A DNA stretch of 43,621 nucleotides from Phoronis australis (GCA_002633005.1 NMRA01000276.1:458824-502444), one strand, 5' to 3'. Numbered from the stretch's first letter, positions 11,155 through 21,890 are shown. Made by a program: numbers and translations. The notes: generated by a model from the letters alone, not told the origin.

Positions 11155-11544
11155 ATGACTGTTGACCAGTTTCTTGAGGAAAGGTTCATGGACTCAGATA
11201 GTGAAAACGAGCTGGAATTGGCACTTGAAAGTGATGGTGACAGTGACGGGGAAACTAATACAACAGTCACAAGTAATGCAGACTCTATCGATTCGGATCT
11301 CAGTGCAATTTTGGAGGAGTTACCGGTCCCTGAAGCTGAACTTGGACGGGCCTACGACGATGCTTGGCTCATGCAATTCACGCATAATACAGGGCCTCTG
11401 AAACAGGATGGAACTCATTCAGAACTAGATATTTTTGTGACTTTTTCACAGAATAGCTTTGTGTCCCCACCCGTGTTTCAAGTTTTGCACACCAAGGTGA
11501 ACTTCACTAAAACAGACTTTAGCAAGCAGCTGCACCAGTCATAA
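11155..11544 (+). CDS. Hypothetical acidic protein, 129 residues
   Basis: The first in-frame ATG (11155, MTVDQFLEERFMDSDSENEL) opens a 129-codon frame ending in TAA at 11544. The N-terminal two thirds are strongly acidic (Asp/Glu/Ser-rich, about residues 10-60), followed by a neutral C-terminus with FVTFSQNSFVSPPVFQVL. A polyadenylation signal AATAAA follows at 11607, so the frame looks like a single-exon gene or the last exon of one. It lies in an intron of the E3-like gene, on the same strand, near other decayed mobile genes. I do not recognise the family; a transposon-derived or domesticated protein is possible. The C-terminal part may be readthrough of non-coding sequence. Confidence 0.45.
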   Translation: MTVDQFLEERFMDSDSENELELALESDGDSDGETNTTVTSNADSIDSDLSAILEELPVPEAELGRAYDDAWLMQFTHNTGPLKQDGTHSELDIFVTFSQNSFVSPPVFQVLHTKVNFTKTDFSKQLHQS

Positions 11545-11606
11545 TTTTGTAATCGTGCAAAGTTGAGGTACTGTGCATTCTTGTTTGTAGATGTGATGTT
11601 ACAAAC

Positions 11607-11612
11607 AATAAA
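11607..11612 (+). terminator. Polyadenylation signal AATAAA
   Basis: A canonical hexamer 63 bp after the stop of the 11155-11544 frame. Confidence 0.4.
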
Positions 11613-11727
11613 TCTGCTTTGTTAAACATGCAAGTCTCATGAATTCCCTTTTAAAAATGCTTATTACGTTTTTTTGAGTGTCAGCTATAATGTTCTCATG
11701 TGCGAAAACAGATAAAAACAGAGGAGG

Positions 11728-11801
11728 CAGTATGGCCTGGTTGATAAGTGCCCGCTTTCTTTACACGAGGTCGTGGGTTCAAGCCCTACCAGGTCACACT
11801 G
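11728..11801 (+). other. tRNA-like segment (SINE head or tRNA pseudogene)
   Basis: TGGCCTGGTTGATAAGTG (about 11733-11750) resembles an A box and GGGTTCAAGCC (11775-11785) is a close B-box match. The ends pair: GCAGTATGGCCTGG with CCAGGTCACACTGC, 12 of 14 positions. The spacing fits a tRNA with a variable arm. It is likely tRNA-derived. No tail repeat is obvious. Confidence 0.55.
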
Positions 11802-11956
11802 CTAAACCCTTGAGCCAGGTTTCTAGCTCCTCAGCTCGGTTTTAACCATATATCAATAAAGCATATAGACATAAAAATATTTCCAGGTGATCAGTGCAGT
11901 GGGCCCTCATACGAGGCCTGCGCACGTCTGGTACAACGTATATCACACCGCCTGCA

Positions 11957-12835
11957 ATTATTTAATTATTTATATAGTGGCAATTTTAGTGTTTTACGTT
12001 TACCTCTGTGTCTTCAAAGGTCCTCAGGCTTCTGTTAGTGAGGTGACGCTATGTTTCCGTTTTCAGATAGATTCGACATAGTTTGTGCCACCTAGTGGCC
12101 ATTTTTACTGTTTTCGAGTCTGCTTTTTGGCGTCCACCCCTCTATCAACCAAACCGCTTTCAGGATAATTTTGAAAATTGGCATGTATGTTTTTACTATG
12201 AAGTGGATGGCTGCGGGCATCTATTAGTGATATGATGCTATCCTTCGATTTTCGCATGGAATCAAGGTACTTTGCGCCACCTAGTGGCCATTTTTGCTGT
12301 TTTTGTGTCTGTTGTTTGGCGTTTACCTCTCTGTCAAGCATATGATTCTAAGGATGGTTTCGAAAATTGACGTATATATTCTCAGTGTGAAGAGGACGGT
12401 TGATGACGATGACTTTGACTACTCTGGCGCCTCCTAGTGGTAGTTTTGTTTTGTTTTGCGCCCATAGCTGTATCTCCTAAACCCACTGCAGGAATTTTAT
12501 TAAATTTTGTAAGTGTATTTATATGAAGCTAACAACAGACAGTGACGACTTTCAGACGGATCCAAGGAACACTGCCCCCTAGTGGCAATTTCATTTTATA
12601 CTGTTTTCCTTTGTTTCTCTGAAGTTCCGTGACGGATTTCTATGAAATTTGTTGTATAGCTTTCTATTGAAGAAGCAACGACATGTTCCCGTTTTCGGAC
12701 GGATAGTATGTTTTTGTGCCATCTAGTGGCCTTTTTTATGACACAAATAAGCAACCCTAAAAGCACACCATTTGCGATGCATTCGTGGGTGCATTTCAAC
12801 GCTCCACGTTGCTTTTGTTATTGATTCGTGTAAGT
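11957..12835 (+). mobile_element. CTAGTGG-box repeat family, block 2
   Basis: About six subunits of 140-190 bp and the full family tail (CATTTGCGATGCATTCGTGG, then TTTCAACGCTCCACGTTGCT). The head is missing, so it is 5'-truncated. Each subunit includes a sequence like CTGTATCTCCTAAACC, ATGAAATTTGG and a CTAGTGG box. Confidence 0.85.
12086..12731 (-). promoter_or_regulatory. Cluster of five CTCF-like sites in block 2
   Basis: Boxes at about 12086-12100, 12274-12289, 12426-12440, 12573-12587 and 12716-12731. On the minus strand the box at 12274-12289 reads GGCCACTAGGTGGCGC, agreeing at each core position with the CTCF consensus (CCASYAGRKGGCRS). The others vary by one or two bases. All point the same way. 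Binding is inferred from motif only. Confidence 0.4.
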
Positions 12836-13596
12836 TGTTTGTTGCCTGTGTCCCTATCCATACTGCAGTATGAACAGTGGAAGGTGTCTTTCTATTCAGG
12901 AGAGCATTGCTGACTTGTTTTGCTCCTCCTAGAGGCTATCATTAAGTTAACTAGCATTGCTCCCTCTATTGGGACAGGGAATGTTTAAGATATTGATCAT
13001 TCCTTGTATCAGTACTGTATGCAATGCACAATGTTGGTGCATATCAACGGTCTGTTCTTGTTAACTGTTGAGGTTCAGTTAGGGGAAAGTTATTAGTTTT
13101 ATTTTTAAGCCAAATGTTCCAGAGAGGCGAATTAAGTGGTAATGATATAATAATTTATTTAAGACTAATGTTACCTGATTTAGTGTTTGCATAGTTTATT
13201 TAAGACTAATGTTACCTGATTTAGTGTTTTCATAGTTTTACAGTACTGGTCTGATTTGACAATATAAGGGCATTTAAAATGGAGAATTTAGTAATCAGGA
13301 GATGGGTGTTAAGTAGAGCAATATGGCGGACCAGCGATTACCTGCACATGTTGTTAGGGTCATCACGTTAGGCCCACATGCAAGAGCCAAATAAAACAAT
13401 AGGACGGGAGATTTTCCACTGAAATGATGGGTGCTGCCACTGAAACTCTGTCACTCAAAGGTGAACACGTTTTGTACATTTTTTGGAGCTGAAATTTGCA
13501 CAGATCAAGCATTCACAAATGCATGGATCCTTTCAAGGAACTTTTGATCTTGTAATTTGGAGGTGCACAGTGGGTGGTAGGCAAAGCAGCAATGTT
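12836..13596. other. Intronic, no gene; short 45-bp duplication
   Basis: A 45-bp segment containing AAGACTAATGTTACCTGATT is duplicated at about 13158-13235. No coding or RNA feature is seen. Confidence 0.5.
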
Positions 13597-13931
13597 TTAA
13601 ACAGTACACACCATGGATTTTTGCACATTTCGAATTACCGGTGGCCACAGACTAAATGTATGACGTAAAATTTAGCCAAATCCATGATTATTTTGTGTCA
13701 TTAGCTTGAAATTTTGATTTCTTTTTCAATTTTGCCAATTTTCACATTTCCCGCCATGTGACATCATGGGTTGAACACAAGAGATCAGTGACTAGCATTG
13801 AACAACGGCGGAGAGTAGGGAATTTGAAAGCGACAACGATTATGAGCAAGAAATGAACAAATACTATGAAGAAACGTACGAGAATGGTGGCCAGGATGAC
13901 GAAATGGGGTTGCACGAAAGCGAGAACGAGT
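13597..13931 (+). repeat. Dispersed duplicate, inverted copy at 40548-40888
   Basis: From TTTAAACAGTACACACCATG to GAAAGCGAGAACGAG the sequence matches the reverse complement of 40548-40888 at high identity, covering the presumed promoter region and first codons of the small acidic gene. Confidence 0.8.
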
Positions 13932-14053
13932 TTGATATGTTTTCAGCTGCGTACTTTTCTACTTTGAGGCCTTACGAACTGGATCCTCCCGCGAGAGAAG
14001 CGGCCTCGGGCTCGGCCAGTCAACCCAGTCATCCAACAGACGATCCTGAATAA
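13805..14053 (+). pseudogene. Decayed small acidic protein gene, LRPYELDP family, copy 2
   Basis: The frame is open from 13805 to TAA at 14053 (83 codons), but the position matching the ATG of the 40676 copy is ACG here (13805-13807). The next in-frame ATG is 13853. The protein is acidic (EFESDNDYEQEMNKYYEETY), then has the motif TLRPYELDPPAREAAS and a Ser/Pro-rich end. A TAA followed by AATAAAG at about 14049 could act as a poly(A) signal. The lesion differs from that of the other copies. The family is not known to me. Confidence 0.55.
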
Positions 14054-14681
14054 AGAGCCGATGTTTCTGAATAGTAAATATTGTCCTTTATTGAACCAGG
14101 CCTTCATCGTAACATCTCCTCTGATTGGAGTCGAAACACGACTCCTCAAAGTGGGCAGAACACAGAGTGGCCCCGGACAGAATCGCTTGGTCCACGCTGA
14201 GGTCCCACACTCTCGTTCGGCGCACGAAGCGATGCCACTACTGCGCAACTTTGGCGTCCTTCGGAACACCGAGACGTTCTCCGTCTGACTGCTGTTGCTG
14301 CAGCCTCCGCAAACACATCTTTTCATCCCTCTACGAACCTTCTCGACGCTAAATATACTTTACGTTCACTTCACTCTATACACTTAGTTGCTGATCCGAA
14401 CAGTGTGCCGAACGACTTGGGTTCAACTCATGACGTTGTACATAATTATTATTTTTTTCAATTTTTACGTGTTTCTTTATGAGCTGTGCACTAAAGGCAC
14501 TGAAATCAAGTAAGATATTATGATAAAATTTATTTTGAGGTACTAGAGTCATGTTGCGTACACTTTAAGAAAGGGAACATTTTGTAAATTTCGCCTGTTG
14601 TGTGGAACTTGTGGGTTATTCTCTGGGCTAGTGACAACGCTTTTTGTATTTGTGCAAGCAAGTCTTTTACTGGTTTTGCAG
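14054..14681. other. Intronic, nothing recognised
   Basis: Overlapping short frames occur on both strands at 14054-14350 without motifs. The polypyrimidine tract and acceptor of the next exon lie at 14665-14681. Confidence 0.45.
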
Positions 14682-14736
14682 GGCATGCAGTGCAAGCAAT
14701 TTGGCAGCTTTGTCTGACAGCAACTTGTCTTTATCG
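14682..14736 (+). CDS. AZUL-domain E3 ligase-like gene, exon c (55 bp)
   Basis: A small exon found by phase matching. It follows the acceptor TGGTTTTGCAG and ends at TTATCG/GTAAGT, a full-consensus donor. It enters with one base (AG+G = Arg) and leaves in phase 0, exactly what is needed to connect exon b (phase 2) with exon d (phase 0). The peptide ACSASNLAALSDSNLSLS continues the Ser/Leu-rich character of its neighbours. Too short for a domain. It could be skipped only with loss of frame, since 55 is not a multiple of three. Confidence 0.7.
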
Positions 14737-15188
14737 GTAAGTTGAACTAGCCTATGTACCTTGGTGCCTATTGAAATTGTTTATTTAATAATTTTTTTTG
14801 AGAAAAACCTACAAAATTGAGCGGAACCAGTTCAAAGTTTGACCATGCAGTTGTGATGGTGATACCACCCCATAACCAAAACAAAAATTATTTTTAAAGT
14901 TCAAAAAATATCTGCAAGATTCCTAGACAACCTACAAAACTGTATTTGGATGGGATATGAAGATATGTTACGTAAAAATTCACTTTAAACAACTCATCAG
15001 TAAAACTAGTAATAAACTGTTCAATCAAATGTATGCCTGCATACCACTGTTAGAGAATTGGGAAAGTTGTTATCATCAGATGTGTGGAGAAATGAGTTAT
15101 CACTGCATACTGTCTTAATTAAGTGAGTTATCATTGCATACTGTCTTAATTAAATTTGTGTATTGTGTTGGACTTGGAAGCTAAAGAA

Positions 15189-15356
15189 GAGTTCTCCTCT
15201 GTCCTGTGGTCAGATTGAGTTCTCCTCTGTCCTGTGGTCAGATTGAGTTCTCCTCTGTCCTGTGGTCAGATTGAGTTCTCCTCTGTCCTGTGGTCAGATT
15301 GAGTTCTCCTCTGTCCTGTGGTCAGATTGAGTTCTCCTCTGTCCTGTGGTCAGATT
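15189..15356 (+). repeat. 28-bp minisatellite, six near-perfect copies
   Basis: The unit contains GTTCTCCTCTGTCCTGTGGT and CAGATTGA. Six copies, essentially identical, end about 100 bp before the acceptor of exon d. Confidence 0.95.
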
Positions 15357-15458
15357 CCTAACTGGCCAAAAGGCACACAGTCGTACTACCAAATCCATCT
15401 CTTGTTTTCACTTTCTAGAAAATTCTCACTTAGTTCTCTGCTCTTTTCTCTATTTTAG

Positions 15459-15515
15459 GCAGCTGCCCCTTTGCGTTCATATGAGTCGGCCAATACAGAA
15501 AACTATCTTGCCAGG
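15459..15515 (+). CDS. AZUL-domain E3 ligase-like gene, exon d (57 bp)
   Basis: The acceptor CTATTTTAG lies in a T/C-rich tract and the donor is CCAGG/GTATGA. Nineteen codons, phase 0 on both sides: AAAPLRSYESANTENYLAR. The last residues join IVFEQLVKRYYYQLT of the next exon to give a continuous helix-like lead into the AZUL domain, as UBE3A has a helical segment before the same YYxQLT motif. A downstream AG at 15461-15462 would be an alternative acceptor but breaks the phase. The exon is a multiple of three, so its skipping would keep frame. Confidence 0.75.
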
Positions 15516-15698
15516 GTATGAACTATTGATTCACACTGTGTGCAGATCAGTTAAATATTAAATTGTCTTGTCAGAGTCCTACCGTTACTCATAGCTGTTC
15601 ATAGCATAATGTTTAAAAACCTGTTTTTGTCAGGAAGACATTTAAGAGGCTTTTTATGCGCCCACATACTTCTATGTGGACTCATTATGCTGTCATCT

Positions 15699-15735
15699 CC
15701 GTCCGTCCGTCCGTCCGTCCGTCCGTCCGTCCGGC
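15699..15735 (+). repeat. (CCGT)n microsatellite in the element head
   Basis: Eight or more tandem CCGT units. Shorter versions of the same CCGTCCGT stretch occur in the heads at 30121 and 34897. Confidence 0.9.
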
Positions 15736-15867
15736 ATCCGTACGTCTGGCGTCTGGTGTCCGGCGTCCGCTGCTCTATCTCCAAAACCGATTGACGTATT
15801 TTGCACGTGTTCCTTCCGTGGATGGGATGGCATGAGCGAACTTTCGGACGGATCCGACTATTGATAT

Positions 15868-16898
15868 GCTCCCTAGTGGCAATTTTAGTTTTTTACGTTT
15901 ACCTCTGTATCTTCATAAGTCCTGAATGGATTTTCATATAGGCACCTATTAGTGGGATGATGCTATCCACCCGTTTTCAGATGGATTTGACGTAGTTTGC
16001 GCCACCTAGTGGCCATTTCTACTGTCCAGCCCTCTATCAACTAAACCGCTCTAAGCGTGATTGTGAAAATTGGCATGTATGTTTTTACTATGAAGAGGAT
16101 GGTTGACGATGATTTTCCGACGACTTTGACTACTGTGGCGCCTCCTAGTGGCAGTTTTTTTTGCGCCTATGGCTGTATCCCCTAAACCGTTTGCTCGATC
16201 TTTACTAAATTTAGTAAGTGTATTTATATGATGTAATCAACGGAGGACAATGACTTTTAGACGGATCTGACTACTGGTGTGCCACCTAGTGGCAATTTTA
16301 TTTTTTTTACATTTACCTCTGTATATTCAAAGGTCTTCAACGTATTTTCATAAAATTTGGCATACAGGCATCTGTTAATGAGATGACGCTATCTTCGTTT
16401 TCAGATGGATTCGACCTAATTTGTGCCACCTAGTGGCCATTTTTACTGTTTTTGAGTCTGTTTTTTGGCGTCCACTCGTCCATCAACTAAACCATTTTCA
16501 GGGTAATTGTGAAAATTTGCATTTATGTTTTTACTATGAAGTAGACGGCCGACGGCAATTTTCCGACGAGTTCGACTACTGTGGCGCTTCCTTGTGGCAG
16601 TATTGTTTTTTGCGCTCATGGCTGTATCTATTAAACCGTTTGCATGATCTTTACTTAATTTAGCAAGTTTATTTTTATGATGTTGACAATGGACGACGAC
16701 GACTTTCGGATGGATCTGATTACTGGCGTGCCCCCTAGTGGAAATTTTGGCAGAGGGAACGGATGCCGTGTCCACAAGTGGCAATTTCATTTTGTTCTGT
16801 TTTCCTTTGTTTCTCTGAAGTTCCTTGACAGATTTTTATGAAATTTGGCATGTTCCCGTTTTTGTATGGATTGTAGGTTTTTGCGCATCTAGTGGCCA
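15868..16898 (-). promoter_or_regulatory. Cluster of CTCF-like sites in block 3a
   Basis: CTAGTGG boxes at about 15868-15880, 15999-16014, 16137-16152, 16279-16293, 16423-16438, 16729-16743 and 16884-16898, spaced mostly 131-144 bp. The 15999-16014 box is GGCCACTAGGTGGCGC on the minus strand, a full CTCF-core match. All have the same direction. Function is inferred from the motif only. Confidence 0.4.
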
Positions 16899-17154
16899 CT
16901 TTTAATGATACAAATAAATAACCCTAAAAGCACACCATTTGGAATGCATTCGTGGGCGTATTTCAATGCTCTGCGTTGCTCTTGTTATTACAGTCGGTTA
17001 ACGTTCTTAGTTGGTTGTCTCTCCATTGTAATATAGTGTTGTCTCTCCATTGTAATATAGTGTTCCCTCTTGAGGTATATTTGCCATTGGAGATTGTCAA
17101 GTTGAGTTATGTGCTCACGTATACATAAGTGGGTGCATATTGTGGTCATGTATG

Positions 17155-18960
17155 GTGGGTGTGAAGCGTCTGTTGCTGTATCTCCTAAACTCCTTACAGG
17201 ATCTTAATGTGATTTGGCAGATATGTTCCTTTTAAGCTGACGATAGATGATGAGTTTCATACCGTTCTTGCTAGTGCTCTGCTCCCTTGTATTTTTTAAA
17301 TGTTTTACCTCTGTATCTTCTGAGTTCCTTCATAGATTTTCAGGAAATTTGGCAAATTGGGTTTTATTAAGGCGACGATGTCGCCTACCAATTTTTGAAT
17401 GGATCTGCATATTTTGCACCACCTAGTGACCATTTTTGTAATTTGTGTGCCTGTTTGTGGCGTCTGCTTTTCTATCTGCTGAATGCCTTGAAGTATCATA
17501 AGAACTGGCTGATGTGTTTTTGCTGTAAAGACTATAGCTCACATTGATCTTGGGACGAACCAGACTACTGTCGCGCCCCTCGTGGGAATTTATTTTTTCA
17601 CCTCTGTATCTTCAGTATTCCTAGAGATATTTTTCATGAAATTTTGCTGGTAGGTTTCTCTTATGGGGATGACTGCTACTTCCCATTTGCAGATGTATTC
17701 CTTGTATTCTGTACCACTTAATGGCCATTTTAAATTATTTATGAGTCTGTTCTTTCCCATCTGGGTCTCAATCTGCCAAACTGCCTGGAGAGTCATTATT
17801 GAAATGGGCAGATGTGTTCCTGCTGAGAGGATTAGGTTGATTTTGGGACGAGCCCAGTTACTGTGGCAATTTCGGGTTTTTTTTGCATCTGTGGGTGTAT
17901 TTCCTTAACCCATTTTAGGATCTTTGTGAAATTTTGTGTTTTCTTATGAATGTAACGAGTGGTGATGATGCCTTTTGGACGGATCTGACTGTTGCTGTGT
18001 CCCCTACAGGGAATTTCATTTCTTTTACATTCAATTCCTTATCTTCAGAGATCCTGGAGAGATTTTCATGAACTTTTGCAAATATGCTTCAATTGCAAAG
18101 ACGAAGACATACTCCCATTTTTGTATCTATTTGATATGTTCTGCACCCCCTATTGTCCATTTCCATTACTTATGAGTATTATTTGGTGTCTGCCTCTCCA
18201 TCTGCCAAACTCCTTGAAAGATCATTTTGTGTAAATTTACAGACACATTCCTACTGAGAGAACCACCACGTTCCTTTTCAATGGGTTTGAATACTGTGAC
18301 ACCCCTAATGGCAACTTTGTTTTTTGCTTCCACAGCTCTTGACTATCTCTTTATCCTTTGCAGGATCTTTGCTAAGTTTGCAAATTGTTTTTGTTTCTCA
18401 CAACGGATGATGACCTTACGTTTACCTCTGTATCTTCAGATTTTCCTGACAAAATTTCGTGAAATTTGTCAAATATGTTTCTATTACAGATATGGCAACA
18501 CATTTCGATCTTCAGACATATTTGACGCCACCTAGCAGCCATTTTTATTATTTTCAAGTCCGTTTCTAGCATCAGTCTCTCTGTCAACTTTTAGAAAATT
18601 TTGAATATTTTGCTACTGATATCAACAAGACTGATTTTCAGCTGGGTCTGTTGTTAAGTTTTGTGTTTTCTTGTACGTCCACAGCTGTAGCTGCCAAACC
18701 CCTGGCAAGATGTTTGTGAAATTTGATTAGTGTATTCCTATGAACATTACAAGACAAATCAATGTCTTTCTGATGGATCCGACTAGTGCTGTGACTCATA
18801 GTGGCAATTCCTTTTTGGATATTTACGTTTGTATCTTTGGACATCCTGTATTTATTATCATTACATTTGGCAAATAGGTTCATATTAGGGGGGTGGTAAG
18901 ACATCCTCATTTTTTGGACAAGTTCAACATATTCTGTGCCACCTAGTGACTGACTGTTTT
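17155..18960 (+). mobile_element. CTAGTGG-box repeat family, block 3b (diverged continuation)
   Basis: Starts with GTTGCTGTATCTCCTAAACT and runs through about 12 subunits with decayed boxes (CCACCTAGTGACC 17422, CCACTTAATGGCC 17722, CCACCTAGCAGCC 18527). It is the same family and orientation as 3a but older. A short spacer (16994-17154) with a duplicated GTCTCTCCATTGTAATATAG lies between. Confidence 0.75.
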
Positions 18961-19215
18961 TTGATGCATACCATTTGCTGCGCCACCTTATGGCTGTTTT
19001 TTGATACTAATGAAAACCCCTAGATGCATACCATTTGTTGCGCCACCTTATGGCTGTTTTTTATGCCAATGAATACCCCTAGATGTATACCATTTGCAGC
19101 GCCACCTTATGGCTGTTTTTTATGCCAATGAATACCCCTAGATGCATACCATTTGCAGCGCCACCTTATGGCTGTTTTTTATGCCAATGAATACCCCTAG
19201 ATGCATACCATTTGC
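18955..19215 (+). repeat. 60-bp minisatellite derived from the repeat family's tail
   Basis: About four to five units with GATGCATACCATTTGCAGCG, CCACCTTATGGCTGTTTTTT and ATGCCAATGAATACCCCTA. The same order (box, GGCCATTTTTATGATACAAA, TAAATAACCCTAAAAGCACA, CCATTTGCA) is the 3' region of the CTAGTGG family, so the array grew from an element tail. It ends about 125 bp before exon e. Confidence 0.85.
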
Positions 19216-19339
19216 AGCAGTGCAGTTGTTGGTGCTCCTGTTGTGTCCTTCCTTAATTACCCAGTGTGACTATGACTGTGCATTGGTTTACTTTTTGGAA
19301 TATTCCCCTGTATACACTGTTCTTCATTGTTTCACACAG

Positions 19340-19436
19340 ATTGTATTTGAACAGCTGGTTAAACGATATTACTACCAGCTGACCTCTGGCTGTGGACGTA
19401 GTGATTGTAGGAACAAGTTCTGTAAGACTTGCAAAG
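19340..19436 (+). CDS. AZUL-domain E3 ligase-like gene, exon e (AZUL part 1)
   Basis: Follows TTGTTTCACACAG and ends at GCAAAG/GTGAGT. Phase 0 in, phase 1 out. It encodes FEQLVKRYYYQLTSGCGRSD and then CRNKFCKTCK. This matches the start of the AZUL domain of UBE3A (ERYYHQLTEGCG..C..EFC..C) in spacing and in the four Cys. AZUL is a zinc-binding helical domain so far best known at the N-terminus of UBE3A, where it binds partners such as the proteasome subunit RPN10. The last zinc ligand lies in the next exon, 6 kb away. Recognition of the domain is firm; whether the gene is UBE3A itself is doubtful. Confidence 0.9.
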
Positions 19437-19894
19437 GTGAGTCCTAGAGAGGTTACCTGGGTTGATCAGGTGCAGCAGACGATCACAAAGTGTTGGTGTA
19501 GGAGTGAGGGCTATTAAAGTTGGAAAATTTTTTCAAAGTTGTACAGCTTTTGTGCAACCCTGTCAGACTAAATCTACCGCATTCTGCCATGTAAACACCC
19601 ATGGCTGTTATGGGAGGTGTATACACTGATCAAATCTCCAGGTTCCTGTCAAAAATAAATAAAACAAGGGTAACAACTAGTTAGACATGACTCTGAAAGC
19701 GAGACAAAATCGAAAAAAGAGTTTTTATCATATTTGTTTTTTTAATATTGTTTTTTTAATTTTCAAGATTATATTTGTTTTTTTTAATATTGTTTTTTAA
19801 TTTTCAAAAAGTCAAATTTTGCCTCTATTTTTTCAAAACGTACTGGCATTATCAAAATGCAGAAAGTTGGGTTTGGATGTTAAATGTGGCTTAG
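19437..19894. other. Intronic; small T-rich duplication
   Basis: Two copies of a T-rich segment (ATATTTGTTTTTTTTAATAT) lie at about 19731-19805. No gene. Confidence 0.5.
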
Positions 19895-20155
19895 GTGTTC
19901 ATAGTTTACATGTTCATCCAAAAGCCCCCTAATTAAGTATACAACCACCTGACCTTTCAAGGGTGTTCATACATGTTCATCCAAAAGTCTACTAATTAAT
20001 TATACAACCACCTGACCTGTCATGGGTGTTCATACATGTTCATCCAAAGGCCCATTGATTAAGTATACAACTACCTGACCTGTCATGGGTGTTCATACAT
20101 GTTCATCCAAAAGCCCACTCACTGAGTATATGACCACCTGACCTATCTATGGTTT
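19895..20155 (+). repeat. About 62-bp minisatellite, four units
   Basis: Units share GTTCATACATGTTCATCCAA, AGTATACAACCACCTGACCT and GTCATGGGT, with moderate divergence between copies. Confidence 0.85.
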
Positions 20156-20333
20156 TTCAATACTCGAATATTCACCTTCCGGCATGTTTTTCAAGAAATG
20201 TTGAGAATGCTACATTTAACAAAATTTGCATTGGAATGAGTGGTAGAACTGCAGGACCTCGTGGATTTTTTGATGAATTTTTTTCATGAGTCTGGGAGTA
20301 CTGGGCGCTTAACGAACTTCATTCAAAAGTTGA

Positions 20334-20429
20334 GTTGGGCATTACAACGAGCAGTAGGTTGGGCATTACAACAAGCAGTAGGTTGGGCATTACAACAAGC
20401 AGTAGGTTGGGCATTACAACGAGCAGTAG
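20334..20429 (+). repeat. 24-bp minisatellite, four copies
   Basis: GTTGGGCATTACAACAAGCA plus GTAG repeated four times. The unit is a multiple of three, so open frames on both strands run through it by chance. Confidence 0.95.
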
Positions 20430-21880
20430 GCGTTTACATGACAGAATACAGTACATTACTGACTCTGGAACTTGTTCATCCAGTTTATCTAATAAAGTGG
20501 TATTCATGAAGTTTTCTCACAATACCTTCAAATTAATTATGGGACTAGTTTTTGGTCATAGTAACACCAGAAAATTAAAAATGAAAACTAATGCAAGTAG
20601 TCAACATTTTGGTTGATTGACATCAAACCATCAAAGCAATGTTACTAACAGCAATACAACCAAAACATTAAGTGAACGTCTCAATCCATGAGTAGTTCTG
20701 GTAAGCGACAAGGCAGTGATCAGAATAACTAAACCATGTGCCTCAACATTTGTGTTGAGTGAGCTCTCGGCATGTTTGATGCTATAAGATTCACTGATAC
20801 AGAGCTTAAACCTGTTGGGGTTAAGACTCAAATGTAAATTAAAGGAGCATGCCACCCAAAAAACAAACCTAATTTGTATCAATTTAGATCGAGTAGTTCT
20901 ACTCCATAACGACACGTACGGTAGCGTTACCTGACGGCAGATGGAGGTGTTGAAATTATCCAATGACGTCATCGGTTTCACACGCAGTCTGTTCAGCAGT
21001 TCACAACATGGGTTACTGGTGTCAGCTTATCGCTTGAATTCATCGTTTAACACCAATTATTCCTCAAATTTCGACATAAAACCCTTAAAAATACACCGAG
21101 ATCTTATAAAAACGTGTTGTTTTATTTCGCTGTTACGGATTTGTTGGTATTTGGACACGTAGCCTCCAAAGTTCAGCAGGCCAATAAGGTCCGTAGAAGG
21201 AGTTTGGGGTCTGTTCGGAGACAAATTTGAAATATTTTCCGTGAGATACAGACAGGAGAACCCAGATCTGTGTTGTTTAGTCTTGTGATTTTTTGAGTTC
21301 TAAACACACAAAACACTTGTTATCCTGGCCAGTGGCTCGGAACCCGATCAGGCCCGTCGCGGCCGGCCAGATTGACTCGTTATCCCGGCCATTGGCTTGG
21401 AAACTGATATAGACATCACGAACATAAACCAGCCAAAGATGGAAACTGAACTTCCAGTCAAGAAAATACTATACTAGTGAGCCAAAGTAATGTGCACGTG
21501 ATTATGTTGGTGAATTGCCCACGAAACTGCAAATCTACTTACTCGTCGGAAGCGCCGAATTCAGGTTCCGCTTTGGCCACAGCACCGTCAGGGCAGAATT
21601 TGTACATTGATAATCATTATTTTAATAATGTAACTGTAAATAAAGACTCCCCTAACACCAGGCCGTGGGGTGGAAATCGACTGAGTTGTTTCACAACAGT
21701 TTCTGCCAGCAAACACTAAATTAGCGTGAGCTCACACGGTCTCGGTGTCCCGTCAATTAGTTTTATTGCACCTAAAGGCGGTAACGCAGTGATTTATTCA
21801 TTGCTGGCTTCTCAAATCATTTGCACTCACGAACACTCCAAAGGCGTTACAAATTGCATCTATTGAGGCAGACTTTCAGT
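20430..21880. other. Intronic, no clear gene
   Basis: Contains a doublet (TTATCCTGGCCAGTGGCTCG at about 21320 and TTATCCCGGCCATTGGCTTG at about 21381). The part before 21950 may be the 5' flank of the decayed gene that follows. No protein family recognised. Confidence 0.4.
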
Positions 21881-21882
21881 TT

Positions 21883-21890
21883 TATATAAG
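21883..21890 (+). promoter_or_regulatory. TATA-box-like sequence
   Basis: TATATAAG, 60 bp upstream of the ATG at 21950, in a position suited to a core promoter of the decayed gene copy there. Confidence 0.35.

Larger units (their letters stand above)
15642..16993 (+). mobile_element. CTAGTGG-box repeat family, block 3a (complete copy)
   Basis: Head: TTTATGCGCCCACAT with a palindrome ending ATGTGGAC (about 15654-15681), a CCGT tetranucleotide run (15699-15735) and CTCTATCTCCAAAACCG. The body has about nine subunits. The tail (CATTCGTGGGCGTATTTCAA, GCTCTGCGTTGCTCTTGTTA) ends near 16988. This copy has both ends and gives the element's length as about 1.35 kb. Confidence 0.85.

Noticed and set aside
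15189-15356. CRISPR-like array of 28-bp repeats
   Set aside because: The copies are directly adjacent with no spacers, in a eukaryotic intron: a minisatellite.
15346-15561. 71-codon + ORF with QLPLCVHMSRPIQKT
   Set aside because: Wrong frame for the gene: the phase-matched reading of 15459-15515 is the one ending in ENYLAR, which joins exon e.
20240-20616. Peptide-repeat ORFs (GWALQQAV, GITTSSRL)
   Set aside because: They cross the 24-bp minisatellite; several frames are open simultaneously and no splice sites or motifs support them.
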